Translations under genes and position numbers: made by a program | Assembly: GCF_014644435.1 (NCBI RefSeq) | Contig: NZ_BMKR01000013.1 | Location: forward strand, 1 to 64,000 | Direction: 5' to 3' | DNA from: Paenibacillus albidus | GTDB lineage: Bacteria > Bacillota > Bacilli > Paenibacillales > Paenibacillaceae | Length of the DNA stretch: 64,000 nucleotides | Shown: piece after piece, positions 8,154-16,031 of the stretch | Numbering within the stretch: position 1 is the first letter of the stretch | Layout: each line of letters starts with the position of its first letter | The notes under the pieces: generated by a model | Databases searched by the model: none | Seen by the model: the letters and a program-made list of their open reading frames with translations, nothing else | Told to the model about the DNA's origin: nothing

Positions 8154-8912
8154 TCATTCTTTTATCTTTTTGATCGGCCACAAAAGAACCTCAAGACGTT
8201 TAGTGAAGGTAAGAAGTGAAGGTTCACCTTCAGGAGTGAGACCCAGCGCTTTCATTGAAGTGTTGTGTTCTATATGAAGCTCTGCTTCCTGTAAAGGCCA
8301 AGGCAGATGATGAATCTCGCCAATATACAGCCGGCCTGCCCGGTCTGAAGCGTACAGGCAATACCGTTCCGTCAGCCAGTGGAGAAGGGTGCCTGGCATC
8401 GCATGAAAGCACAAGGGCTGGACTGCCCGATAGATGCCTTGAAACACTGCCTCATCACCATTGGGGTTTATCCTCTTGCTGCTATAGCGAATGTCCCCGC
8501 CCGCACAATGATAAGACATGGTGGCATGCCTATAAGGCAGGTGGGCGAGCAGGCGTGCTGCAGCAACAGCTAACAGACTGGAGGCATCCAGATTAAGCAA
8601 AAAGATCCCGGGTTTGCCGTCCCGCACCACATAAGTGCGAATGTTAAGCTCTAAGAACCGGTGAACGCCTGGGGGAGGGGGCAATCCCCGCAGCTTCAAC
8701 AGGTCCATTACAAAAGGAGACATACTGATCCAGGGTGTTCCTTCCCATTGTTCCAGCTCCAGACCCGGTGGAAGATACGGCAACAGCTCTACTTCATTCA
8801 CGGGCCAATGTGCAAACAATAAGTCTTTCCAGACTTGCTTCATTACCCAAGGTCCTTGGGGCAAAGGAAAGGGACGATGGTTTGTGTGTACCAGAATATC
8901 GCTGTTCTTCAA
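8154..8912 (-). CDS. DUF2071 (YqjF-like) protein
   Basis: 252 aa. AGGAGGG lies seven bases upstream of a TTG at 8912, and the protein then starts at the family's usual N terminus. An in-frame ATG at 9014 has no ribosome binding site. Family landmarks are the early HRPFPLPQGPWVMKQVW segment, the LLPYLPPGLELE motif, the FLELNIRTYV strand and the Tyr/Ser-rich mid-region. The domain adopts an acetoacetate-decarboxylase-like fold, but the biochemical role of the family is not known to me. It lies on the same strand as the GH13 gene, 122 bp upstream of it. Confidence 0.83.
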   Translation of the reverse strand: MKNSDILVHTNHRPFPLPQGPWVMKQVWKDLLFAHWPVNEVELLPYLPPGLELEQWEGTPWISMSPFVMDLLKLRGLPPPPGVHRFLELNIRTYVVRDGKPGIFLLNLDASSLLAVAAARLLAHLPYRHATMSYHCAGGDIRYSSKRINPNGDEAVFQGIYRAVQPLCFHAMPGTLLHWLTERYCLYASDRAGRLYIGEIHHLPWPLQEAELHIEHNTSMKALGLTPEGEPSLLTFTKRLEVLLWPIKKIKE

Positions 8913-9102
8913 TGTGAATCCCTCCTGTAAAGATAGATTACCCAAAGTCCTGGATATATTTCGGTTCCGGCCGGAGGAATTGGGTTTGGCTTTAAACCGT
9001 GAGCAGACCCGCAAGGATGGTAAACTTTGAGAAAAGTGGCCCTCCTGCGGGTCTTTTATGTTTTAATATAAAGTGTCGATCTTATATAGGAGTGGAACAA
9101 GT

Positions 9103-9798
9103 ATGAAGCGTATTACAATTCTGATCGCTGACGATGAGGCGGAGATTGCCGACCTGGTGGCTTTACATTTGCAAAAAGAGGGCTATCATATTATCACAGT
9201 CTCCGATGGACAAGCAGCGGTCCAGGCTGTTCAATCGCTGTCCATAGATTTGGCTATTTTGGATATTATGATGCCTGGGCTGGACGGGTATGAGGTCACC
9301 CGTCAGATTCGGGAGAAACATCATCTGCCGATCATTTTTCTGAGTGCCAAAACCACGGATCTTGATAAAATCACGGGCCTTGTGATGGGAGCGGACGACT
9401 ATATGACTAAACCGTTCAACCCCATGGAGCTGGTGGCCCGTGTGAATTCACAGCTGCGCCGCTCGATGTTGTTCAATCAGCCGGCTGCAATGAACCGGTC
9501 CGTTCTGGATGCCGGGGGATTGACGATTTCACCTGAGCAGCATACGGTTACTCTTTACGGCAAAGCTGTCGAGCTCACGCCGAAGGAGTTTGATATCCTG
9601 TATCTATTGGCCAGTCATCCCAAGCAGGTCTTTAGCGCCGAGAATATTTTTCAGCAGGTATGGGGCGAAGCCTATTATGAAAGCGGGAATACAGTCATGG
9701 TGCATATCCGTACTTTAAGGAAGAAGCTGGGGGAAGACGTCAACAAGAATAAATTCATCAAAACGGTGTGGGGCGTGGGGTATAAGTTCAATGAATAA
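9103..9798 (+). CDS. OmpR/VanR-type response regulator
   Basis: 231 aa from the ATG at 9103, supported by AGGAGTGG nine bases upstream. The receiver domain (1-120) has the acidic pair D10-D11, phosphoacceptor D54 in ILDIMMPGLDG, and K103 in YMTKPF. A winged-helix OmpR DNA-binding domain (about 135-231) ends with the usual WGVGYKF. The spacing and wording are VanR-like. The stop overlaps the start of the kinase gene by 8 bp, so the two are translationally coupled. It probably controls the downstream carboxypeptidase and responds to cell-envelope stress or a cell-wall ligand, which is an inference from context. Confidence 0.9.
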   Translation: MKRITILIADDEAEIADLVALHLQKEGYHIITVSDGQAAVQAVQSLSIDLAILDIMMPGLDGYEVTRQIREKHHLPIIFLSAKTTDLDKITGLVMGADDYMTKPFNPMELVARVNSQLRRSMLFNQPAAMNRSVLDAGGLTISPEQHTVTLYGKAVELTPKEFDILYLLASHPKQVFSAENIFQQVWGEAYYESGNTVMVHIRTLRKKLGEDVNKNKFIKTVWGVGYKFNE

Positions 9799-10879
9799 GA
9801 GAATCCGCAGCTTTAGGGCTAAAATGATTATGCTGCTGGGGCTCAGCATGCTTTTGTCCGGCAGTATCACTTATGGGATCTACAGACTTCTTCAACTTTA
9901 TTATTCGGGCGTTCGCCGGGAGGACAAGCTGGCCGAGTACCGTCAGATGATGAACAGCATCGGAGATATTTATTTTTTCCTGCTGCTGTTTATCCCGCTC
10001 GCCATCCTGTTTTTCTTTTGGTTCACTAAGCCGTATGCCATTTATTTTCAAGAAATATCCAAGGGGATTCACCATCTGGCCAATGGCGAGTTTAAGAATC
10101 GGGTGTCTATTTCAGCGAATGACGAATTTAGCACCATTGCGGAGGATCTCAACCTGGCGAGTGCCAAACTGCAGGAGGCAGTCGAAAAAGGGGATTTTGC
10201 GGAGAACAGCAAAGATCAGTTGGTCGTGAATTTGGCTCATGACTTACGCACGCCGCTTACTTCTGTGTTGGGTTACCTGGACCTGATCCTTAAAGATGAG
10301 TCTGTGGAGGGGCAGATCAGGCATTTCACCTCCATTGCTTTCGCCAAATCACAACGTCTGGAGAAGCTGATCGATGAATTGTTTGATATCACCAGAATGA
10401 ATTATGGCATGCTGCCTCTAGAGAAAAGGACACTGGATCTCAGCGAGCTGCTGAGACAGCTGAATGAGGAGCTGTATCCTGTTTTTGAGAAAAATCACTT
10501 GGTCTCCAGATTGAATATGCTGCCTAACTTGTCGATTTCCGGTGATGGTGAGCTGCTGGCCCGGGTATTCGAGAACCTGCTGACCAATGCCGCCCGTTAT
10601 GGCAAGGATGGTCTGTATGTTGATATCAATGGCGATCTGGATTCGGGGCAGGCAGTGATTCAGGTCATTAACTACGGAGGGCATATCGATCCGGAAGATT
10701 TACCGCATCTCTTCGATATGTATTATACAGGTGACCGTGCACGGTCACATCCGGAGGGTGGAACAGGGCTTGGGCTGTTCATTGCCAAAAATATTGTGGA
10801 GCAGCATGGCGGTACCATTTCAGTGGAAAGCAGTGTGATACAGACATCGTTTGAGGTCCGGCTGCCGCTGGAGCCGTAA
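9791..10879 (+). CDS. VanS-type sensor histidine kinase
   Basis: 362 aa with two membrane helices (about 11-31 and 59-79) enclosing a short extracellular loop of roughly 27 residues, a HAMP-like linker, and a HisKA domain with H150 in NLAHDLRTPLTS. The HATPase has an N-box at NLLTNAARYG and a G-box at GGTGLGLFIAKN. The small extracellular loop is typical of VanS and other intramembrane-type sensors. It overlaps the regulator gene by 8 bp. The next gene is a VanY-like D,D-carboxypeptidase 86 bp downstream. No vanHAX ligase genes are in the window. Confidence 0.9.
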   Translation: MNKRIRSFRAKMIMLLGLSMLLSGSITYGIYRLLQLYYSGVRREDKLAEYRQMMNSIGDIYFFLLLFIPLAILFFFWFTKPYAIYFQEISKGIHHLANGEFKNRVSISANDEFSTIAEDLNLASAKLQEAVEKGDFAENSKDQLVVNLAHDLRTPLTSVLGYLDLILKDESVEGQIRHFTSIAFAKSQRLEKLIDELFDITRMNYGMLPLEKRTLDLSELLRQLNEELYPVFEKNHLVSRLNMLPNLSISGDGELLARVFENLLTNAARYGKDGLYVDINGDLDSGQAVIQVINYGGHIDPEDLPHLFDMYYTGDRARSHPEGGTGLGLFIAKNIVEQHGGTISVESSVIQTSFEVRLPLEP

Positions 10880-10965
10880 TTTAAGAAAAACTTTATCTTT
10901 GTCCCATTTTTTTTTAACTAATTTTCCTTATCCTGATGATATGAGGGTTAAGGAGGATACAGTTG

Positions 10966-11829
10966 ATGAAAAAGTGGGTTTTTTTTATATTAATCATGCT
11001 GGTGCTAGGGTATGTTGCATATGGGACGAACATGTACCTGGAGCAGAAAAGGGATAATAGCCTTGGGGGATATGAGCCTCAGGAAATGAACCGACAAGGG
11101 TACAAAACGATCAAAATTGTTCCACAGGATCAAGTGCACCAAGGGGATTTGTTGCTGGTCAACAAGGAATATCCCGTCCATCAGGAAGGGGTGAAATCCG
11201 ATATTGTGAATTTATCCGAACATCCGGAGCTGCTCCAGGGTTATGGATTGCTGGATCAGCACATCTCTTTGTCGCAGCATGTAGCGCAGGAATTTCTGAA
11301 GATGCTCGAAGCTGCCAACCAAGAGGGAGTGAATCATTTCCTGATCAGCAGCGGTTATAGGGATTTTGAGAAGCAGGATCAATTATACCGGGATATGGGC
11401 CCGGATTATGCTTTACCGGCAGGCTACAGCGAACATAACCTGGGCTTGTCCCTTGATATAGGCTCTACCGAGACCGAGATGAGCAAAGCGGATGAAGGCA
11501 AGTGGCTGCACAAAAACGCCTGGAAATACGGCTTCATCCTGCGGTATCCCAAAGATAAATCCGAGCTTACAGGTATTCAATATGAACCCTGGCATTTCCG
11601 TTATGTCGGATTGCCCCACAGTGCCATCATGCAGGACAAACAGCTGGTACTGGAGGAATATTTGGATCTTTTAAAAGAACAAAAGAGGTTGACGACGGTG
11701 GTGGAGGGCCGGAAATATGAGGTCAGTTATTATCCGGTTTCCGAGAATGTCCTCAAAGTGCCGGATGAGGGTCAATATGAGTTGTCGGGCAATAATATAG
11801 ATGGGGTTATTCTTACTGTGAAAGAATAA
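10966..11829 (+). CDS. vanY: VanY-type zinc D-alanyl-D-alanine carboxypeptidase
   Basis: 287 aa with an N-terminal membrane anchor (about 4-20) and a peptidase M15B domain facing outside. The zinc ligands are H157 and D164 in SEHNLGLSLDIG and H210 in EPWHFRYVG; E207 is the catalytic base. SSGYRDFEKQ (128-137) is the family substrate-site motif. The enzyme removes the terminal D-Ala from peptidoglycan pentapeptides. AAGGAGG precedes the ATG, and a TTG one codon upstream is possible. Together with the regulator-kinase pair it forms a vanRSY-like unit. Without vanHAX this would tune cross-linking rather than give full glycopeptide resistance. Confidence 0.9.
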   Translation: MKKWVFFILIMLVLGYVAYGTNMYLEQKRDNSLGGYEPQEMNRQGYKTIKIVPQDQVHQGDLLLVNKEYPVHQEGVKSDIVNLSEHPELLQGYGLLDQHISLSQHVAQEFLKMLEAANQEGVNHFLISSGYRDFEKQDQLYRDMGPDYALPAGYSEHNLGLSLDIGSTETEMSKADEGKWLHKNAWKYGFILRYPKDKSELTGIQYEPWHFRYVGLPHSAIMQDKQLVLEEYLDLLKEQKRLTTVVEGRKYEVSYYPVSENVLKVPDEGQYELSGNNIDGVILTVKE

Positions 11830-11900
11830 TTGCTCAATCCTAATCAGCGGTTGACTTGGTCCCGGCAACCACTTGTCACCGCGACCGGCTGTGCAAGGAA

Positions 11901-12030
11901 GCGGACTCAGAGGATCTTATTTGAGGTAACGAAGGGTGTTGTCCTTTTATGCGGACACAGGTGCTCTTATTGTATGATCTCTAGCCCAAAAAGAGGGTCA
12001 ATGGATCATTTAGCGGCACCTGAGTCCGTT
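11901..12030. repeat. Cluster of three short related repeats
   Basis: GCGGACTCAG plus AGGATCTTATTTG (11901-11923) and GCGGACACAG plus GTGCTCTTATTG (11951-11972) are imperfect direct repeats. A third copy lies inverted at 12013-12030 (reverse complement AACGGACTCAGGTGCCGC). Copies 1 and 3 can pair through CGGACTCAG and CTGAGTCCG. The intergenic gap of 11830-12157 otherwise holds only the terminator at 12095. Confidence 0.5.
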
Positions 12031-12094
12031 TGACCAGAAAAATGAGCTGATTTGGCGAAAAAACGTTTCTCCGGTCCGTTAAGTATAAGAAAAA

Positions 12095-12128
12095 AAGCGT
12101 GTCTCCCTTGAGGAGCACGCTTCTTTAT
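12095..12128 (-). terminator. Terminator for the minus-strand ABC operon
   Basis: AAGCGTG (12095-12101) pairs with CACGCTT (12116-12122), extended inside by CTCC with GGAG. On the minus strand the stem is followed by a run of T residues, which suits the solute-binding protein gene ending at 12158. Confidence 0.75.
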
Positions 12129-12157
12129 TGGCGATACGATGATTGCTGTGGTACTAC

Positions 12158-13690
12158 TTATTGCTGCTTGGCATACCATTCTGAGAATTGTTTCTGATAT
12201 TCAGCGATATATTTATCAATCCCCGCTGCTTTAAGTCTGTCCAGCGCTTTGGGGAAGGCGGTGTCATAATCGCTGAAGCCGCTGCCGATGGGTGCGAGGT
12301 ATTCAGTGAATACGCCGTTCAGTTTCGTTTCTTCATTCTTGACGGGTGTATTGTCAAAGTTGAAGCCGGCACCCTTGGAAATGATTGCTCCATCGTCCCA
12401 AGCTTTGTATTCAGCGATGAATTCGTCCGGAACGGTGTTGTCGAAACGGATGAAGTTTTTGTTCATGAGCAGCCAGTCGGGGATCAGCGAATCGGTGTTT
12501 ATTCTGGTCAGACGCCCGTTCTCGTCCAGCGTATAATCGGTTCCCTTTATCCCGTAGGCGAACAAGTCGTACAGCTCCTGGTTTTTTTGCAGCAGGTTGA
12601 AGAACATCACATAACGTTCAGGGTCTTTGGCTGCGGTAGAGACGAAGAAGGCGGTGCTGTACGTGCCACGGCTGATTTTTGGGCGGCCGCTGCCGAGGAA
12701 ATAATTGACCAGCTTGGCCTCAGGCACTGCTTGTGAGATCGTTGCCGCCCCTTCAAAAGGACGTGCCGCTGTGCCGGCCCAGAACATCGCTTTGCCGGAG
12801 TTCCAGTCAGACTGCAGCTGCGGAACATTGGTGGCGGCATATTTCGGAATGATTCCTTTTTCATACCAGCCGCGCATCAGGTTCGCGTAACTCTTGAACT
12901 CTTCGGTTTCAAACCAGCTAATGATTTTATCATCTTTCACAGACTCGTCCAGGGCAATAAAATCATTTTGCCAATACAGGTTTTTGTCCGTGTAATCATA
13001 TTGCAGTATCCGGCGAGCATCGGTGTTGGCGTACCCGATCAGTTCGGGATGAATGGCATGCACCTTATCATAGAACTGCTCCAGTTCCTTCAGCGAGGTG
13101 ACCTGCGTCATGCCAGCTTCCTCTAGCAAATCCTGTCTAACTAGCGCGCTGTAGAACTCCGCAGAATTCGGCTTGTTGCCGACTGGAATTGCATACTGCT
13201 TACCTTCTAGCTGAAAGGCCTTGAAGGAGGCTTCGTCTACATTTTTACTCAAATCAGCTGCTGTACTGGCATATGGGGTAAGGTCGGCATAAAGCCCTTT
13301 AGCTACAGATTTCACCATGTAATTGGCATCAGTATAGGTTGCGAAGTCCTCTCCCGTAGACAACATCAGGTCGGTTTTACCGCCGCCATATTCTGTCCAA
13401 GGAAGAAACTGAAATTCAACCTCAGCGTTGATTTCTTTCTTGATTACGTCGTAGAATTCCGTCTTCGCCAGTTCCTTCATCCGGTTTGACTCATCCCCGT
13501 ACAGCACAATTTTCAGTTTGGCGGGAGCCAATGTGCTGCCGTCATTACTGCCGTTATCCGTAACGGAAGATGTACCTTCATTTCCGCTTCCAGAACTAGA
13601 GGCAGCGCTTTCATTGTTGCCCTGAGAACAGCCACTTACCAAGAACACCGCTGCTAGGAGCAAACTTAACCAACCTTTTTTCTTATTCAT
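12158..13690 (-). CDS. Sugar ABC transporter solute-binding lipoprotein
   Basis: 510 aa. A lipoprotein signal ends with the lipobox LVSGC (Cys21), followed by a Ser/Gly/Asn-rich linker of about 30 residues and an extracellular solute-binding domain of the family-1 type. Length and wording match the LplA/YtcQ group that pairs with LplB/LplC permeases. It is the last gene of the minus-strand operon, 141 bp after the second permease. Given the pectin enzymes nearby, the ligand is probably a pectin-derived oligosaccharide, which is an inference. No ATPase gene is present. These importers usually share an MsmX-type ATPase encoded elsewhere. Confidence 0.92.
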   Translation of the reverse strand: MNKKKGWLSLLLAAVFLVSGCSQGNNESAASSSGSGNEGTSSVTDNGSNDGSTLAPAKLKIVLYGDESNRMKELAKTEFYDVIKKEINAEVEFQFLPWTEYGGGKTDLMLSTGEDFATYTDANYMVKSVAKGLYADLTPYASTAADLSKNVDEASFKAFQLEGKQYAIPVGNKPNSAEFYSALVRQDLLEEAGMTQVTSLKELEQFYDKVHAIHPELIGYANTDARRILQYDYTDKNLYWQNDFIALDESVKDDKIISWFETEEFKSYANLMRGWYEKGIIPKYAATNVPQLQSDWNSGKAMFWAGTAARPFEGAATISQAVPEAKLVNYFLGSGRPKISRGTYSTAFFVSTAAKDPERYVMFFNLLQKNQELYDLFAYGIKGTDYTLDENGRLTRINTDSLIPDWLLMNKNFIRFDNTVPDEFIAEYKAWDDGAIISKGAGFNFDNTPVKNEETKLNGVFTEYLAPIGSGFSDYDTAFPKALDRLKAAGIDKYIAEYQKQFSEWYAKQQ

Positions 13691-13831
13691 GATGAACCCT
13701 CCTGAAATAGAATCATAATGTTTGAGGTATCTATTGCAAAGGTCGTGCTCCCTTAAGTCTTATTGTACATCAAGAAGTAGGGGAGCATAAACCCGGTGCA
13801 ACCGAACAAAACAGGGCATCCTTGCCGGGAA

Positions 13832-14716
13832 TTAGCCTTTGACCGAACCCACGATAATGCCTTTGACAAAAAAGCGCTGGAGAAAAGGATATAATATGGC
13901 GATTGGCAAAACGGTCAGGCAGGTCATCGCCATTTTGGCTGTCTCCAGTGGTGGTGCGATGATAGCTCCACCGACCTGAGCAGCATTGCCGGAGGCCAGG
14001 AACTGAATGTTCGCCATCATGTTGTACATTAAATATTGGATTGTATAGAGATTCTGATCGGTTACCAGCATTAGCGGCAGATAGAAATCATTCCAGAACT
14101 GCAGCGCGTAAAAAAGCGAGATTGTGACCAGTCCGACCCGGCCCAGCGGAATCATAATGCTGAAGAAGATCCGCAGATGTCCGGCACCGTCGATTTGCGC
14201 AGATTCCACGATTTCATGTGGGATGCTGCGGAAATAGTTGGCCATAAGAAACATCAGAAAAACACTTAGCACATAAGGGAGGAATAGGCCGAGAAGCGTA
14301 TCGTCCAAATGATAATATTTGGTGCAGAGTATATACCATGGCAGTGTTCCTCCGCTGAACAACATCGTAAAATAGGCGAAGAAAGCGAAGAAATTTTTGA
14401 GCCGGAAGCTTTTAACGGATATGACATAGGCGTAAGCGGTGGTCACCAGTACGGCCGACACGGTACCCAGCATCGTAACGATCACCGACATAGAATACGC
14501 CCGCAGAATCTGCTGCGCCTTGGAGCCAAACAGGAATTCATATGTTTCAAAGGTGAAGCCTCTAGGCCAGAACGAATAGCCTTCCGCAGCGATTCTGGCT
14601 TCGGTTGATAATGAGCCGGATACGGCCAGAATAAACGGCACCAGACAGATGGCTGAAAATACGGTTATACAGAAATAAAAGAAAATGAGCAGGCCTTTGT
14701 TTTCGGTAGTTTGCAT
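13832..14716 (-). CDS. ABC transporter permease, LplC/YtcP type
   Basis: 294 aa with six predicted membrane helices and the EAA-loop sequence VESAQIDGAGHLRIFFSI (about 187-204) that docks on the ATPase. The C terminus RFFVKGIIVGSVKG is characteristic of the LplC subfamily. The N-terminal helix and PFILAVSGSLS fit the MalG-like fold. The start lies 12 bp after the stop of the partner permease. It forms the membrane channel of a carbohydrate importer together with the upstream gene. Confidence 0.93.
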   Translation of the reverse strand: MQTTENKGLLIFFYFCITVFSAICLVPFILAVSGSLSTEARIAAEGYSFWPRGFTFETYEFLFGSKAQQILRAYSMSVIVTMLGTVSAVLVTTAYAYVISVKSFRLKNFFAFFAYFTMLFSGGTLPWYILCTKYYHLDDTLLGLFLPYVLSVFLMFLMANYFRSIPHEIVESAQIDGAGHLRIFFSIMIPLGRVGLVTISLFYALQFWNDFYLPLMLVTDQNLYTIQYLMYNMMANIQFLASGNAAQVGGAIIAPPLETAKMAMTCLTVLPIAILYPFLQRFFVKGIIVGSVKG

Positions 14717-14728
14717 CTTATCAGTCTC

Positions 14729-15709
14729 CTAGAATAGTTTGCTGTCTTTGTCATACCAGCCAGCCAGTTTGTTGGCTACCAGTACCAGAATGAAGCCAAA
14801 GACGGATTGATAGAGCGTGATGGCTGAAGCAAAGCCGAATTCTCCGGAACGGATGGCTGTGCGGTATACATACACATCGATAATGTCGGTAGTAGGCAGA
14901 AGCAGCGGATTCAGGAAGGTTACTCCCATAATCATGCTGAGATCGCCTTTCAGCATGCCTCCAATGCCCAGCAGCGTCATTAGAATGATCGACGGAATAA
15001 GCATTGGCACCGTAATCTTGGTAATAATCTGCCATCTGGAGGCACCATCGATTTTTGCGGCTTCATAATAGGAAGTGTCGATGCCTTGCAGCACCGCATA
15101 ATAGATGATGGCGCCGTAGCCAGCGCTTTTCCAGATATTGGCCAGCACCAGAATAATTACGAACAGCCAAGGGCTGGAATACCAGTCGACCTGGGAGAAG
15201 CCCAATGTTTGGAGCAACTGATTCATAATTCCTTTGTCGTAATCCAGCAGGGAGAACAGAATGGCTCCGATAATAATCCAAGAAATAAAATACGGGAAAA
15301 ACATGACGCTCTGCGTAATTTTGATAAACCATTTGCTGCGCAGCTCATTCAGGGTAATGGCGATGGCCACTGAACAAAACGTGCCGGTCAGCATATATAG
15401 CACATTTAGCATCACCGTGTTGCGTGTAGCCCTAAGAGAGTCTTCCATACTAGAGAAGAAAAACTCGAAATTGGAGAAACCGGCCCACGGGCTGCCGAAG
15501 ATTCCGTCGTTGAAGTTGTAATTCTTAAAGACAAGAATCAGACCACTCATCGGCAGATAAGCAAAAAGAATTAAAATGACGATTCCCGGAAGAGCGAGCA
15601 GGTAAAGTGTGCTGTCCTTCCTTAGGGATTTACGGAAGCTTTTGGCTCTGGCCGTCCTGATTCCCGGAATTAGCCGCCCCTGTGTCTCCGGTGTAGCCTC
15701 TTGCATCAT
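14729..15709 (-). CDS. ABC transporter permease, LplB type
   Basis: 326 aa with a positively charged N terminus, six predicted membrane helices and the EAA loop YEAAKIDGASRWQIITKI. The start ATG follows AAAGGAGTGG. It is the first gene of the importer operon (permease, permease, lipoprotein). The 322-bp leader from 15710 to 16031 carries a consensus catabolite-response element, so transcription is probably repressed by CcpA in the presence of preferred sugars. Confidence 0.93.
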   Translation of the reverse strand: MMQEATPETQGRLIPGIRTARAKSFRKSLRKDSTLYLLALPGIVILILFAYLPMSGLILVFKNYNFNDGIFGSPWAGFSNFEFFFSSMEDSLRATRNTVMLNVLYMLTGTFCSVAIAITLNELRSKWFIKITQSVMFFPYFISWIIIGAILFSLLDYDKGIMNQLLQTLGFSQVDWYSSPWLFVIILVLANIWKSAGYGAIIYYAVLQGIDTSYYEAAKIDGASRWQIITKITVPMLIPSIILMTLLGIGGMLKGDLSMIMGVTFLNPLLLPTTDIIDVYVYRTAIRSGEFGFASAITLYQSVFGFILVLVANKLAGWYDKDSKLF

Positions 15710-15798
15710 TAACAGTCCACTCCTTTATACTAGCGTTGTCATTTCTGTCCCTTGTTGCAGGAGAACGCTTTACCTGGCAATCATAAATCGGCCTAGAA

Positions 15799-15812
15799 TG
15801 TAAACGCTATCA
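15799..15812. promoter_or_regulatory. cre site (CcpA operator)
   Basis: TGTAAACGCTATCA matches the Bacillus cre consensus TGWAANCGNTNWCA at every defined position. It lies 90 bp upstream of the first permease gene, in the expected promoter zone of the pectin-oligosaccharide importer. Confidence 0.8.
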
Positions 15813-15960
15813 TAACAAACGAAAAAAAGTTAAAAAAGCGAAAAAGGGTGGATTAAAAAAACGAAAAAGATATCACTTTTTTGTTCTTTAGGCGTGTGAA
15901 AGCCTTATTTAAGGGGGAATTCCACAGTATACGCGAGGTGAAGGTGTTTCATCAAAAGTC

Positions 15961-16005
15961 AAAAAGGGATGTCCCCGGCTATGAAAATGCTGCCGGGACA
16001 TCCCC
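15961..16005 (-). terminator. Terminator of the Cache-AraC regulator gene
   Basis: GGGATGTCCCCGGC (15966-15979) pairs with GCCGGGACATCCC (15992-16004). On the minus strand it is followed by TTTTTGAC. It separates the regulator from the importer operon, so the two are probably independent transcripts. Confidence 0.8.
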
Positions 16006-16031
16006 TTCGTTCTTTGCTTATAGCGGGTCAA

